The notes: generated by a model from the letters alone, not told the origin. Positions 1 to 14,132 are shown, counted from the stretch's first letter. The stretch is 64,000 bases of DNA from Thunnus maccoyii (GCF_910596095.1 NC_056544.1:9285155-9349154); one strand, 5' to 3'. Program-made: numbers and translations.

Positions 1-2223
1 ATTAAAAACACTCTTTTAAGTCCTTCTGCTCCAAGTTATAAATGACTCATTCTTTGCTAGTCATCCTGTAACTGTAAAAAGTTTGGGGGAGTGTTTCCTC
101 CATTTAAAATTATTTTTTAATCTATGAGGTTAACTTAACTTTGCAATATGTTGTCATATTATCCTCTAGTTCACTTTATACAATATTCTTAAATATATTT
201 AAATATGTTATATGTATCACTTTTTGTGATCTCTAGTATCTGTGTTTGAAACTATTTGTTTTTTGACAATAGGCATTTTCTCAATCTGTATTCTTCTTCT
301 GAATCATCATCACATACTGTCCTAAATCATCCAAAAATCCACATTTGGCCGAGTACAGCTCAGAAGTGTTCTTGCCAATTTTATTGAGGACGCTCTGAGG
401 ACATCTGAGGTTAACAAGTATCCCAGCACGCAATTAGCATCACACAGCAGCAATGGCAATGGGGCAGGCAGCCAAACCCTGTTTTTTATTTCAAATATGT
501 GGTCCATTTTCAAAATAATGCCTACTTAAACATTTGTTCCAATGGATCCACGGTCCCCCTGAATCTCAGCAAGCCCTTTGTTAATATTACTTGTGGGACA
601 GATGGGTGGGACTTTAGTGTTTTAAACCTAAAACATCATTTCTTTTGTAAGACAAAGGTCTCAGACTCAGTGTGTAAGTGTAATATTTGATATTGGCCAG
701 ATTGGTTAGGCTGAAGGTAAAGTTAAAGGTGCCCTGTGGAGATTTCTTGTAAACAAGGTTTCTGTTTATTTTCAGTGTTACTCATCAAAACTCATTGTGT
801 GAGGTCTAACAAATGTGTTGAGTGAGTAAGGAAATACTCATAAAACGTTTGCACGGCAGATTTTTCTTAAACATTTGAAACCTGTATTGTTTACATCTAT
901 GGTTACTTGCTAGCAGTCGTCTTCTTCTTACCTGCCTTTGCTGTTGTTTTGTTTGCTTTCTTGATCATGAAATCAGTGCAATGTCATCAATCTTGTGCCT
1001 ACAATAGATTACATACCTTTGCTCTTTGTCATGTTAGCCAGTTGCCTGAAGAGCTGGTAGAATCGAAAATGCCTTTTCAGTCTAATAAATTTCAGGAGCT
1101 ATGTTCCAGTGTGCAGATACTATCTGCTTTTCCCCAAGACATTATTATTTTTCAGTGCAGTGGTCAGATACAGCCCTCCAAAACAACAATAACACTGTAT
1201 TTTACTTCCAACTCCATCTGATATCTGTCACCCCAAGAGAATAGCAAACAGCCATGAGAGAAACAAAAATTAGCATTTAAGGAAGAAAGAAAACAATTAA
1301 TAACAGACTCAAGCCTCCCACTCAAGCCCCTGCTTGGTTGCGGAAGCGTCAACTCACCTAAGCTCCATCAGGGCCTGTGTGTGGGTGAGCTAGACTGACA
1401 CAAGTTCAAAGCGAGGCAGCCAGAGATCCTCAGCTCTAAAAGCTCGGCAGAGAGGTAATCGAGGCCTCTCCTGCACTCGCCATCAGACAACACTGAGTAT
1501 TGGAGTGCGTGGGTGAGTGGTGACTGGTGATGGCTGAACTGTCACCGGAGCCAAGATAGCAAGGGAAATTAGCAACCTGAATGCATTTTCTGCAAGAGTC
1601 AAAATAAATCTTGCCTCAAACAAGATGAAGGCGTGACAGCATATGCAGATGCAACATGCAAAATGCCAACATAATTATTCAGCAAAAGCTTCTCTTTTTT
1701 TTTTTTGCATAAACAATTTGGTCTACTGTAATAGTAGATCCCACTGTGCCCCTCAGATGCTCCATTTGAGATCAAAACAACACAGAAAAACCTTAAAGAG
1801 GCTCGTATTTTTGTAGTTGTCGTCGTATTCACCAAGTTAATTGCTGATATCTGGTCATGCGGTGACATCACTAAAATGACATCCAATGGGACAAGAAGCA
1901 CAAGCAGTCAGATCCAAATTTGAGCCACACTTCTTTCAAAGAGATGGTTGATACTTTAGGTTTTACCTCCAAATAAGCTGGTTTAGATCTTTTTTGCTTG
2001 TGACATCTTATTGCAAAACAGCATCTACTTGCAACGCCTCGTCTCAGGTTGCATGTTGTCAAATATAAAGTGTGATATTCCCTTGTTAGACTGTTTCATT
2101 TGAATACTTTTTTAAGGCCTGAAAATATAAAACTATGAAGTATTTTACAAGACAAGAGCAAAAATTCGAGAAGGAGAGATTAACTCAAAAAAGATGCAAG
2201 AAGTTTGAAATCATTTCACTTAC
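1..2223 (-). other. lrp8 intron 3 (partial)
   Basis: Non-coding sequence downstream of lrp8 exon 3 in the direction of transcription. I looked for cysteine-rich LDLa or EGF coding segments on the minus strand and found none, so exon 4 lies outside the window. Nothing else could be identified; only short chance ORFs and a short poly(T) run near 1686-1706 are visible. Confidence 0.7.
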
Positions 2224-2346
2224 TGCAGGTCTCCTCTGCCTCATCAGAGCCATCAGGACATTCTGGTTCCCCATCGCAGCGCCAGCGTCCTGGGACACAC
2301 TGGCCATTCAAGCAGGCGAACTCTGCAGGGGCACATGTTTTCCTGG
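2224..2346 (-). CDS. lrp8: lrp8 coding exon 3: second LDL-receptor class A module
   Basis: A 123-bp exon encoding the second LDLa repeat. It begins (C)[17 protein letters not shown] and continues with [20 protein letters not shown], so six cysteines and the Ca2+-binding DGEPEC..GSDE motif are intact. Human LRP8 has [21 protein letters not shown] at the same place, so the order of the two modules matches the family. Acceptor: AG at 2348-2347. Donor: GTAAGT at 2223-2218. Phase 1 at both ends, consistent with exon 2. VLDLR is the closest alternative, but the CPRKTC junction and the preceding module favour LRP8. Further LDLa, EGF, beta-propeller, transmembrane and NPxY-tail exons must lie beyond the left end; I found none in 1-2223. 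Confidence 0.92.
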
Positions 2347-3034
2347 CTGCTCAGAAAGAGAGAAGCAAAGACAGAGAATAACTGAGTGAGAACAGGAAGT
2401 TACAGACTGGGTAAGAGCATGGTCAATCTCAAGTAGGGCTTAATCTGTAGTGAAACTGGTCACATTATGCGAATCCCAGCAATCATTCCTCTCATCGTCG
2501 GAGACCATCTCTCACATTATTCCCCTCTCCAGTGCTCTCTCTCCTGCAATCCCTCACTAATTATCTCCACTTTGCCTATTTCCTGCACTCTTATTCATTG
2601 TGCTCTCTCGCCCCCCACCCCTGTCTCCCTCCCCCGCCCTCCATCTGCTGGTCTCCAAAAACCGTCTAATCTCTCCTTCAGGTTTTTCATCACAGAGCAG
2701 TGAAATGGATGCTGATTACCTAACACTGCAAGCTCTGGGAGGTTAAACCTTTTAACCTCCCTAACCTGTTTACCACAGAAAGCTACAGAGCCTAGCAAGG
2801 CCACAGGCTGATAAACATGCCAAGTGTGCTGAGAATCGGAAATCAAAAACATGTCAGGAAAAGGCTTATTTAAGCAACAAGAAGAGAACTGAGACTGATC
2901 AAATTTTTCACGTAATAGCCCAAAGGTTTTCACAGTTGCTACCGAAATCTTGCACACCTGCTGTGTTCAAAGACTACTACACACAGACTCTCCACCTGTA
3001 GCAGGCTAGGCTGCGAGCTCGGCCAGACAGAGCC

Positions 3035-3081
3035 AGACGCAGGCTGAGGTCAGAGCCATTCAATTTCCTCAGCCTGCGTCT
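3035..3081. repeat. 15-bp perfect inverted repeat (hairpin)
   Basis: Arms AGACGCAGGCTGAGG (3035-3049) and CCTCAGCCTGCGTCT (3067-3081) are exact reverse complements around a 17-nt loop. The stem is GC-rich in an AT-rich intron. No function is known. Confidence 0.85.
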
Positions 3082-6000
3082 CCAGGAGGACCTGCAGTAC
3101 GGTCTAATAAATCACTGGATAAAAGGCCCTCAGCTGAGCTCTCTAGTGTTGTTATATTGCCACAACGGTACCTAAGCTGGCCCCCATCTTGGCTGTGATA
3201 CTTCAAATTACATGTAGCGTTTAGGGATGCGCAGGGAGCTTAGGTTTAGCTGAGCAGCTGTGTGGGAAGAGAGCAACCTGTGATTTTTCAAGAGTCTTTC
3301 TTTGCTGTGTTCGCGTTACTCCAACTACTGTTCTCTCTTGATATTGTTACACTATCAAGGGCAGAAGAGATAAACACTAAATCACATTTGGTTTCACTGA
3401 CAGAGATCTGTAACTTGTTTTACTTGCATCTCTTAACAGTCAATTATTTTATCAATAGCACTGTCCTTCACTGTCTCATATTTGATTGATTCAATTCTGT
3501 CTTTTTGGAGAGAACGTTATACATACACATTGTCACCTGTGATTCTATATTTGATTTTTTTTTTTTTTTAACTTGTAAAATACACCGGAGTGTTTACACA
3601 GCTTCCTGTACAGCACCGATCGAATTGGTTAATGTAGCATGAGAGGCCAATTTCAGGGCAACAAAAAAAGTTTACAGTAACTGTGAGTACATACTGTAGT
3701 AGTAATTGAAAGCGACCTAGATGAGCATATTAGTATTTTATCAAGAGAAATCGTCTCGTTTATACCAGCTGGACGGTCAGGACTGTACTGTTTAGTGAGA
3801 TTTTAGTGCATAAATCAAACTGTAAACCTGTAAATGCTGTTTGAAAAGTGAGGAGGAGATGTCCCGCCACAGACCTTTTTCTTCATGTCACCCCTCTGTC
3901 TCTCTTTGGCTCTAAAATCTCACTGAAATCTAATTCTCACATTTGGAGTACGGGTTCACCTAAGCCTTATCTATGACTGTGGAGCAGCTACAGGATTGTC
4001 TGCCACCAAGAAGCACTTTGATTGGAAACTGCTTGTCTCTAATTCTAAATCTTGTTTAATTGCCAAATTCTCATGTGTCAGCGTGCCAAAGTCAAACCAA
4101 TAATGGCTCATTTTGGCTTGTTGGTGCCATTAAAATAAATTAAAAAATATCTGATAGCATCTGTAACAGGATATGTGTTTCAGCTGTGAATGTGTTTTCA
4201 GCTTTTAACCACGACCCTCGTTTCATTCCACTTCAAAAATGCCAATTAACTTCCTCCCTCGCTTTTCCTGAAAATCGTGACGAACTGACCCCATTACACT
4301 AATGAGACAAACATTCCCTGTTCATTGTAACGCCCCCCTCTCCTCCCTTTGTTCCTTCAATCGTAGGTCTATTTTACTCTATTTTCCTAAAACCCCAGCC
4401 CTGTGTCTAAGCATGCCACCACAAAAAATAAACACATTTTTGATTGTTATTTTTCCTAGATCAGATATCATGGTGCAGGTTTTCCAGAGTGGAGCTTAAG
4501 TGCCACTTGTATCCTCATTAGAGAACTGGAATGTGGGCCTTCGTTAAAACAGTAAGGACAGATGATTATGGAGCAAAGGAGGATTGTGACATCCTTTTAA
4601 CCAACACCTCCCTCAAGTGCATAAATGCATTAGTGGTGTGCTCACATTATAAAAAAAACCTAACTTTGGTGTTTCCTGCTTTAATCACAAGCACACATGT
4701 ATCAAAATCTTTTTGTCACTCACGTAGGGAGGTGTCAGTACACACCTAAAGACCTTGGGACAACAAGTTTAAAGCCATCATACCTCCTACAACAGAGTAA
4801 TAAGATTCATAAGACCCATGCTCTATAAAACCTAAAAGAAGATATATAAAATACATTTTAACTTCCCAAACAAACCTTCCATTCTCATACATCCAACCAA
4901 ATCCATGTATGGGTATTAATATTGTGTTAATTAATCTCAGTCCCATGAGATGAACCAAAAGAGAGATGAAGGCAGAGCAGACACCCTACAGCGCCGCAGT
5001 GTGTGCCGGTTAAGACTGTGCTTAAGACTTTGTTTGAACTTATGACAAAAACCTTAAAAATCTCAGGTTGATCCAGTATGTGGCCTCTGCAGGTCAGATG
5101 TGCCCACGTGGCGCAGTTTCTCTTAGAGTCTTAGCTCCTTACCCAATCCAGCCAAGCTCGCTACTCATTTCAGTCAAGGTCTACAGGGGCCATGGTTCAC
5201 TTGGCAATAATTACCCAGGCCAGCTCACGCCATCTGCTTGAAATGACTTTCTGTTTTAATTAGGAGAGATTTTAAAATGTTAGACTCGTGGGGGGGGACG
5301 GCAAGCATGAGGTTGGGCTGAAGGGGAAAGTGACAGTAGAATGAGAGGGGAGCAAGCCGTTAGATAGAGAGCCGAGAAAATAACAGAAGTGAGTAATAGC
5401 TGCAGAAATAGAGACGGACATACACAGTAATAATGCTTTACGGAATCCTAATGGAAAGTGTGATACTGAATAAAAACAGACAGTATTACTGTAGATGGCA
5501 GAGATAGCACTTACTGAATGTTAATCCCTGTGACATGTACTGCACACATGTAAACCCACCCACTCTCACTCTCTCTCTCTCTCACACACACACACTATAT
5601 CTTCTTGTTTGGTAGACTCTTACACGGAGACACTCCAGTACATCTGAGAAAAATCTAAGAAAAAAAACAATAGCCATTCAGTGTTGTGTGAGTCACCTAT
5701 CATGAGCATTACAAATGGGATGTGACACAGACAGAATGAGGGCCCTGCACAGGGGAGTTCACCCAGCCATGTTATGTCTCCTGGAGGAGGTACAGTGGGA
5801 AGGAGCTCCACGCTCCGACAACCCCACCTGGAGCCTTCTCCTGCAGGGCCGATGTTGTCAACATTTTACTGCTTCTACTCCTTTTCATCTTTCTTAGACG
5901 CTATCCATGCGGATGTGCATGAAAGGCTCATATACAGCGTGGGTTTGCTGTTACATTTGGCTGATGTTGAGCTTTATATGAAATCAGATAAGGGCCAGTC

Positions 6001-6165
6001 AGTGCTGCTGATGTGACTGATGTGAAACTATAATATTCCTCAGCAGCTTCAGAGGTGTCAGACTGTAAATCAGCCATGAAATCTGCCTCATCCTGTTTGG
6101 AGGGGCTGCTAACCAATTTTCAACATTTTTAGTGATGGTAATTAACGGTCAACCGGTCCATCACT

Positions 6166-6640
6166 TTGGTGCAGACTGAAATATCTCAACAACTATTGGA
6201 TGGATCTCCATGAAGCTTTGTACAGACATTCATGATCTCCAGAAGATACGCTCTATTGACTTTGGTGATCTTCTGACTTTTCCTTTATCATCACAATAAC
6301 CTTCGTGGTGAGTGAAATCTCTCAAGTATTGGATGTATTGCCATGAAATTTGGTGCAGACATTCATGTTCCCCTCAGAATTATTTTCATTAACCTTGGTA
6401 ATCCCTTAATTTTCATCTAGCTCCATCATAAGGTCAAAGTCAAAACTTTAATTTGTTCAGTACTTTGATTAAATACCTCATCAGCTGTACTTTGTATTTA
6501 GTGTTAATTAGCCAATAGTAGCATGTTGAGCATGGTAAATATCTGCAAAACATCAGCATGTTAGCATTGTTATTGTGAGCATGTTAGTGTGCTGATGCTA
6601 CCATGTAGCTCAAAGCACCTCAGTGTCTAAAAGTCAAAGG
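6166..6640 (+). mobile_element. Widespread teleost interspersed repeat, copy 1
   Basis: Contains the phrases 'gactgaaatatctcaaca', 'attggatggat', 'acagacattcatg' repeated twice and then 'agcatgttagcattgttatt'. I recognise this as a very common percomorph interspersed repeat, probably a non-autonomous DNA element; its class is uncertain. A second copy lies in reverse orientation at 34642-35108. There is no coding capacity. Confidence 0.7.
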
Positions 6641-7484
6641 TATTGAATATTCATACAAAACATAAACTCAGAAACTTCAAAAACCCATACCGGCCAAACC
6701 TGTGTTTGACCAGTATGTATGTATGTGTGAGTATAGGTCTAATGAATGTACATCTTAATGCACAGTGTGCTCAATCAATCATTCAGTGATGTTCAAGAGT
6801 AGCGCAGCAGACAGCCTTCAGTCATCTGACATTCACACACACACACACATTCACAAACTCTAACCCCTTGAAGAAACTTTTTTTTTTTAACCATGAAGGA
6901 TATTAATGACAGCTCTTTCCATTTGGAGGCCATGAGAGGCTTAATAGGTAATGCAGTGATAAGCACATTCTCCTGGGCATTAGAAGACAAATGGCCTCAT
7001 TAGCCCAGAGTGAAGTACGGGAGTGTTGTCGAAGCAGGAAACATAATGTATCCTGTTGGCTTAAGCCTGCATGCAAATGACTAAACCTTCCAAAATTAAT
7101 GGGATATCATGGTAGCATACAAAATACAGCATGGCATCAACAAGACTTGGGACATGCTGTTCTTGAAATTGCTTTTTCAAATGATTATAGAATCTAACTA
7201 GGCTAATTTGAGGGTTGGGGTTTGCTAGAATAGCCAGATGCACAAACAGAAATGGTCTACTTTGGTCAATTTCAATTTATATTCTTAATATGTCTCTGTT
7301 TTTGTATACCAAGGCCCACGTAGCTGAATTAAAGTGTCCTTCGAGTGAGTAAATAATTTCTTCTGTTGATGCAATCCTTTTATCTGTCAATAGAGGCTAG
7401 GTATTGTCTCCCATCAGTCAGTCCTGTGCTAAGAGAGCTGTGAGCTAGTGGAACCAACAGGAAGATGAAAAGCCACATGAGGCT

Positions 7485-7838
7485 GAGCTCTAACTCAGCA
7501 CTGGTTGATAGAGTATTGATCTAGAAACACAGAGCAGTGGTATCTATGGATTCAATCTCTCTTTCTCTCTCTTGCTGTACCTTTTTGCCCTTTAGAACAA
7601 ATTGGGCAAATCAAATGTTAAAGATAAAGCTAAAGGTATGACATCAGAGTGCTTACCCTATAACCACTGTAACCTAATTGTGCTGCAAAGTAAATAACAA
7701 TTATTTGTTCTTTATCTAAATCGAGGGTTTAGTGATAGAGGGTGTTGCACTGTATGTTGTAAAGATTGTAAAGTTCTCCGAGGCTAATTTGTTATTTGTG
7801 ATTTATGGTGTACCGTATAAATAAAACTGACTTGACTT
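7485..7838 (+). mobile_element. tRNA-headed SINE with LINE-like 3' tail
   Basis: The head (about 7485-7565) resembles a degenerate tRNA: GGTTGATAGAGTATTG fits a pol III A box region and GGATTCAATCT fits a B box. The body is unrelated, and the 3' end (about 7730-7838) has TTGTAAAG..CTCCGAGG...TATAAATAAAACTGACTTGA. That matches the common fish LINE/SINE tail ending in short (TTGA/CTTGA) repeats. This architecture is typical of LINE-mobilised SINEs. The family name cannot be assigned here. Confidence 0.6.
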
Positions 7839-8905
7839 TTCTGATTGAAGAGTCTGATTGGCCAGAAGTTGTGCATTCTTTTAAGACAATGACTCTGATG
7901 ATGCATCCTCATCACCATTCATATAATAATACTCTATTTGAACTAGCAGGTAAAAATCTATCCTAAAATAGCAACGTTCATTTTAAATTTGGGAAGAGGA
8001 AGACAAAATCATGGATGCGGAAAATGAAAATGAAAACACAAAAAGCTTTGGATTTTTACAGAGGAGGAGCTGAAGACAATAATAGAGAATATACATACAG
8101 ACACATTATAGGGTTTCTTCTGGTAGGCTGCCAGCATTGGCTGTTACTAGGCGACGGCTTGTCCCAGTTGTTGGTTTAGTAAAGTTGACTAAGATAGTGG
8201 CTCACAATTTTACCAGTGTATTCCCAAACTATATTGACATATAATTACTGTCACAGTTTGCCATTGCTTTGGTTATTATTAATATCAATAAGTCAGCAAT
8301 CCTGCAGCATTTCACTGTAGTTGAAAATAGCCATGTCATAATACATTTATGCCTTAAAATGACTAATAAGAATCACAATGAAGATTATCAAAGGAGTCCC
8401 AGTCTTTATTGTAGGCCTGCTATCAGACCTGCATCACAATACGTTCAGGATGTCAGAGGTAAAGGAGGCTGCTTGAAGCTACTTGCTGCTGTTCACTCCC
8501 TTGTGTTTCTTCAGACCTTGTGTACTTATCAAAGACACATACTGTGCTAATTATAGCTCACAGCCTGCTATAAGACATATTTTCTCTCTCCCTGTCAGGT
8601 CACATTGGCACAAACACTTCCTGACCAAGGAGGAGCCTGCATGGGCAGCCTCCGCCAGCAGAGCTCCTTAGTGCCTCCAAGGGAGCCTGAGAGTGATTTA
8701 TAGGAAGACAGTTTGGTTCAGCTTAGCTAAACCCCAAGAGATTTACCTTGATGCCTGAAGTGTGACAGACCAATATTAGACAGCGATACAGGTGGTTGTA
8801 CACCGCTGTCTGAGAGAGGGCAACAGCGCGCTGCTGAGCCACATCAACATTCAGAATATATCTTGATTTATAGAGCTGCAAGCTGTTTTTAAGCTTCGAT
8901 GCAAA

Positions 8906-8930
8906 TTTTTTTTTTTTTTTTTTTTTTTTT
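8906..8930. repeat. Poly(T) run
   Basis: Twenty-five consecutive T. No retroelement body could be recognised next to it. Confidence 0.9.
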
Positions 8931-11900
8931 ATTCATGCTCATGTGACGGTCCACTTCCTTTCGCTCTGCATGCTCATATGGAGAATGCATGGGGGTGAAT
9001 GCAAACACACAAATACAGAATATACACATACCACAGAGCGGTGAAATCAAACTGACATATTTTGCCGAGATAACACTTACATCACTGTTTACAAGAAAGG
9101 CTTGCTGCTGCTCTGAATATCAGTAAAAGCATAAACATATACACACACACATACACGCACATGTTCCTGCGCTTCACCGCGTGATGCTTGCTCCATGTGT
9201 CTGACCTTCTGCCACAATTTTTTTTTTTCCTGTGTTTACTGGTTTAGAGAAGCAAAATATGGTTCATCAAAATGCATATGTCAACATTTTCATCCTACAG
9301 CCTGGCATCTTAACTGAAACACGCTGTACCATAATTCAAAATACAGGGCAAGCCAAAACCACAGGGACCTCTGCACAGAGTCAAACATGCTGAACACTCT
9401 GTTTAAATTTAATTTAGTCAAAGGTGGCTGGTAAAACTTCAGGATTCTGGACAAGAAGCAAAACTTTCTCATACACTGGTATCCAGTTCCCCATTGTGTT
9501 GAATGTACTATCAAGCTACAGCAAACAGGGCCAAGCAAGTTTACAGTGACAGTCTGACTTCAAAATGACATTGAGTTTTCTTTACATGCAGCAGGTACTT
9601 TGTTAAAGTGCTTGGACAAGAATGAAGAGTGAAACAAACGAAGCAAAGCAAACGATCAATTATGGAAATTACATGAATAGAACAGACATGGCCGTGTCTT
9701 TTGCTGCTGGACCTCCATGATGCATTTCTTTCATGCAGAGGACTCCTGAACATCCCACAAGGATCCAACGATAATTCATGCTCCCTGTGAGGAGTGTTGT
9801 GAGATAATGAATTGACCTACATTAGCAACAACAATACACATTTAATTCCACTACAGCTGCCTGCTTATTATTTTTTACTATACAGCCACTGCAAAGAAAC
9901 GTCATGTGACGTACATCAAGTTGATATCATTTCCATTTTTTGCTCTTGTGAACTGTCAGCGTGTAGAACAATATCCATATCATAAGGAGGCATCAGAACG
10001 TGGCTGTAAACACAAATATAATACTCATAAAAATTGTGAGTAGGAAAGAAAATAATCAGAATAAAAGAATAAAGGTGAGACCAGACAGAGGAAGGTGATT
10101 CAAGCAATATATGGCCTATTTCAAAGTGTGTCATACTTGCTTTACAGCTTGCATATGATAAAACATAGTATCACTGATGCAACCTTGCTGTAATGTCATC
10201 CAGTCCTATGTAATTACCACTACTGCTAACCTAGATTCAGCCAGGAATTTTACGTCTCATTATGGAGTTAAAACAATTGTTGTACAAGTGGTTACACAGT
10301 TATATTTGGCAGTGCAGGTTCTGCTCTCTAGGGTGTTCCCTGTATGAATTCCAGCAGCCTGCTAATGATTCAGCAGGGAGCACAACCAAACCCCAGGGGT
10401 GTCAGAACAGAGCCCGGCAGACATATATCACTGAGATATGCAAGACATAGCTTCAACAGAAACACCTCGAGAAAGAGAAGACAGGAATCACACAGTAGGA
10501 GGGTGGATGGTAGAAGGTGGATGTTAGAGGGAGTAAACAGCATGGTCTGCAGCAGAGCAGCAGGTAGGACCTGCAGGGATAAATCTAACTGGAACACCTT
10601 GTTTCGTGTGTTGAACATAATTTGTGTTTGTCAGATCAGCTGATGTGGCACAAGTGACTTAAATGTCCTGTCGGAACTATAGGCCATTGTTTCTTTAATT
10701 TGTTTGCAAATTTTCGTGCCTTTGAGAATATGAGCAGCTGTGATAAAGAGTTACTGAGCGTTTCATTGAGAAACCTGTGCTTGGAGATTTTGGCAGGGAA
10801 ATCTAATTATTTTGGACTATGGCGGAAGCAAGTAAGGTTTTAACAGTGGGTGTTTGCAGTAACCAGCCCTTGCTGCTGTTTCTAATTCCATGGCAAGGGT
10901 CACATAATGTGCACAATTCCACAGCTGGAGCTGGTGCATCCTCCCCCAAATCCCACTTTTATCACAAAAGAGCAGCAACACAGGAAACTTCCTAATAAAA
11001 GTAATCCTGCCAGACAGATGGACAGGCCTCTTGTGGTAAGATAAAATGCTGAAAGCTTATTTTGATAAAGAGCTACTTCCCTGACAAGTTCACACACAAA
11101 AATCACAGGAATTTGCAAAAGGAAGTAAAAGCAATAATGAAGAAATCTTTGCAGACCATGATAAACTGGCAAATAATTGTGAATAAATGTGAGACAATTG
11201 CTGGAAACCTTCCTACTGAGGTGACATCCAAATGAAAGGACATAGGCTGGTTGGTGCAGTCTGTCACAAACCCCACAGCTTTTGGTAATAAAGTCTCCCT
11301 GGTCTAGAAAACACTAAGACACACAGTTTGAGGACAGGTCCCTCAGCCAAACAGCTGACACCTTCACTGCTGCTCTTCCCTGCAGAGCCTCTCCTGCACA
11401 CTTCAGTGGAAATGACTCCAAAATCAGCACAGCAGCCAGATTCTATTTCCTCCCGGCCTGAAACATACAATCTACAGTTAGGGGTTCAAACCAAAATCCT
11501 GCAAAACCTAACTTATGTGCTCTGCGGAGGTTGCGCCCTTGTGCTTTGTTTTGTTCTGTGTGTTATTCAGTCCTGAGGTATTTCTCATCACAGTCACGGC
11601 AGTCTACCCAGACCTTTTCCTCAGAGATACAGATCAGACTCTCTGATTTTAACCTTTAATAATTCAGAGAGAGTTGACTGCATACACATAATCTTTCTTC
11701 ACCTTAAACCTGCAGCTTTTAAACAACAGAACAGTCTTTTACAGTTAGCTGCTAAGCAGCTCCGTTGGCGCAGCTGGGGGCTCAGAAGTTTGCTTACATA
11801 CTGTATGAGGCAAAAATATTTGGGGAAAATCCAAGAGGAGTGTTTTACTTTCCTCAAACTAGAGCCCAAATCTCTAATCTCTAAAGACCACATCTCTAAC

Positions 11901-12605
11901 ATCTAGGCAATCATTTCTCAAACATTTCAACATTAATTTTGAAGTTAAAAATAAAATCCTGAAAAAAGCCTCTACTACAAAGAAAACTGAAATAAAATCT
12001 TACATGCCAGTTCACAGATTAGAAGCACAGAACTGGTTGAAGCCTTGCAGGAGATCTCAGTGGGAGAATATTGGTGCTGAGAGTTTACAGTAAAACACGG
12101 TGCAAGTTCACTGATTAATTAAGTGCACCAATGCACACCAGCATACAGCTGAAAAGACTGAAAACATCTTCACTTCAAGATGATAACAAAGAACATCTGA
12201 GGTGTGTCTACGCCAAAGCACACACACAACCTTACTGTTTGCATGTGCACGCACATTCATCTCTCTATTCACTCTTATCCAACCTTATGGCATTGATGAT
12301 TGACACAAAAAACAGCCTTTGACCGTCTTTTCCACCAAATTGAGAACTAGTATGACTCAGAAATGAGAGAGAGATCAAATGAATAGAATTTAATGAAGAG
12401 GATCGCAGAGCCATTTCCCCGTTCATTTGGACAATCTCCTCTAAGTTTCTATGTAGCTGAGCACAGGAGACAGTCTTCTTAACAATCATTATCCATCTGT
12501 CAAAAGTAATTACAACTCTAGGACCAAATGCATAACTCAACATTGACACCAGACTGACACAATCCATTACGTCTGCAACAATGAAAGAGCTGGTGGGGCT
12601 ATCAT

Positions 12606-13312
12606 TTTAAAGGTACAATAAGAATAGTCCTAGCCCATCCTGTCTCATAATACCACCTTGTACCTCAAGAGGCAATAGTGAGTTACTGTAGCATCCAGTC
12701 TGCCCTCAGTCTAACATGAGAGGATGAAGAAGTAGCGCAGACCTTAGCAACCAGCAGCAATGGCGGAGATTTTGAGCCAGGCTAAAAGCTCTTGTAATTT
12801 TCACTGTAGGACCATTATTATGTCACCCTAAGTTTTAATAATTTTTCAGGTGACAAAGTAACCCTTTACATTCCCAATATGTGGTCAGTTTATCCAAGTT
12901 ACACCTGTTTTCGGAGATGTGAGGAGCCGCTGGCCAGGTGAGAGCAGCTGGTCATCTCAACTGCTAGTACCCAACTCCTGAGATGATCAGCTGGTCAACA
13001 TCTGTCATCATACCAGGGAGAACATGACCTGATGAAGTGATCTGTGCAGCTCTTTGGTATTTTACTGCTGGCTCTAATGTCTCCGTAGCATTTTGATATC
13101 TTGGCAACGCCATAGCACAGATTCACTGTAAACAGTAAGCTTTACGCTATATTCAGTGAGTGATAATTCTGTGAGAGTAGTGGTGGTGGGATGAAGCATT
13201 TAGGGGGAAGGGGAAGGGAGGGAGGGGGGCCCATCTCCCTGCTGATATGCTGCCCCCAAGTGTGAGGTATGATTTTGACACGTGGCCACTTCTTACATAT
13301 TACACCTTTAAA
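12606..13312. mobile_element. Putative MITE with TTTAAAGGT ends
   Basis: Left end TTTAAAGGTACAATAAGAA and the reverse complement of the right end (TTTAAAGGTGTAATATGTAA) form imperfect terminal inverted repeats about 700 bp apart. There is no transposase coding. The terminal motif is common in percomorph genomes. Target duplication not resolved. Confidence 0.5.
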
Positions 13313-13909
13313 GTGAGTTTGCGATGGGAAATTTTTTTTACCACATTTACATCTGGCCACTCCATGAGAGCGTAAATGAGACCCATTCTAGCAGGATGTT
13401 GAAAAGGTGTAAATGTATCCATCTCTCCAAGTTGCGTATGTGATCTTTAGTCCTCTGAAGTGTAACTATGTCAGTAAGCGGCCTGTGGAAATAGCCTCTA
13501 CAGTGTGTGTCCCCTGTGATAACAGCAGCTGAAGAGATGCAAATTAAACTGAAATGACCCGTCATTCTCCCCGTCTCATAAAGTGATACAAACTGCTGTT
13601 GTAGTATATATCTGATCCCTGATAAGTGCAAGCATTTTATAATCTGTCTGGGTGAGAGAGCAGCAGGAGTAGTCCATGTGTCATGTTATATTGTGTCAGT
13701 TTTAGGACAGTTTATTAGCATGCTAGCTAAAGTGTTTTTGGTGTAACTAAACAACTAAATTATGTTTCTTCTACCTATTACCAAATACCTTCAGGCACAT
13801 TTCTACCACTGGAGTAGGGTTGACCCTGATTTGCATGTAGCCAGAACTTGTGTCAAAGTTTGTTTCCTGGTCAAAAAGTGTGTCCCCGTGTGGCTACATC
13901 TTAGGTTGT

Positions 13910-14025
13910 GTTAAGGTTAGGTGTTGCAGAAATAATGGGTGGGGGTTAGGGTTAAGGTAAGGTTTAGGTTAAGTATCACAACCGACAACTGGTTGCGGTT
14001 ATAGGGCTATGGTTGTGATAAAGGT
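13910..14025. repeat. Degenerate GGTTAGG/GGTTAAG-rich tract
   Basis: Several short irregular GGTTAGG, GGTTAAGG and GGTTTAGG motifs. They resemble telomere-like or simple-sequence decay but are too irregular to be a telomeric array. Confidence 0.4.
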
Positions 14026-14132
14026 TAAAGGATAAGGCTGGTGATTTGCTATATTTTTCTCATTGTCAGCTCTACACATGAGATTTGTTGACATTAAGAA
14101 AAATATAGAAAATCGCCAGCCATATCCTTTAA
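14025..14132. mobile_element. Small foldback element (108 bp)
   Basis: Arms 14025-14060 and 14097-14132 are reverse complements at 33 of 36 positions, with a 36-nt central loop that can pair further. The arms begin TTAAAGGATA. This is a miniature inverted-repeat element with no coding capacity. Confidence 0.75.

Noticed and set aside
13910..14025. Interstitial telomere repeat
   Set aside because: The GGTTAGG-like motifs are too irregular and few to be a telomeric array.
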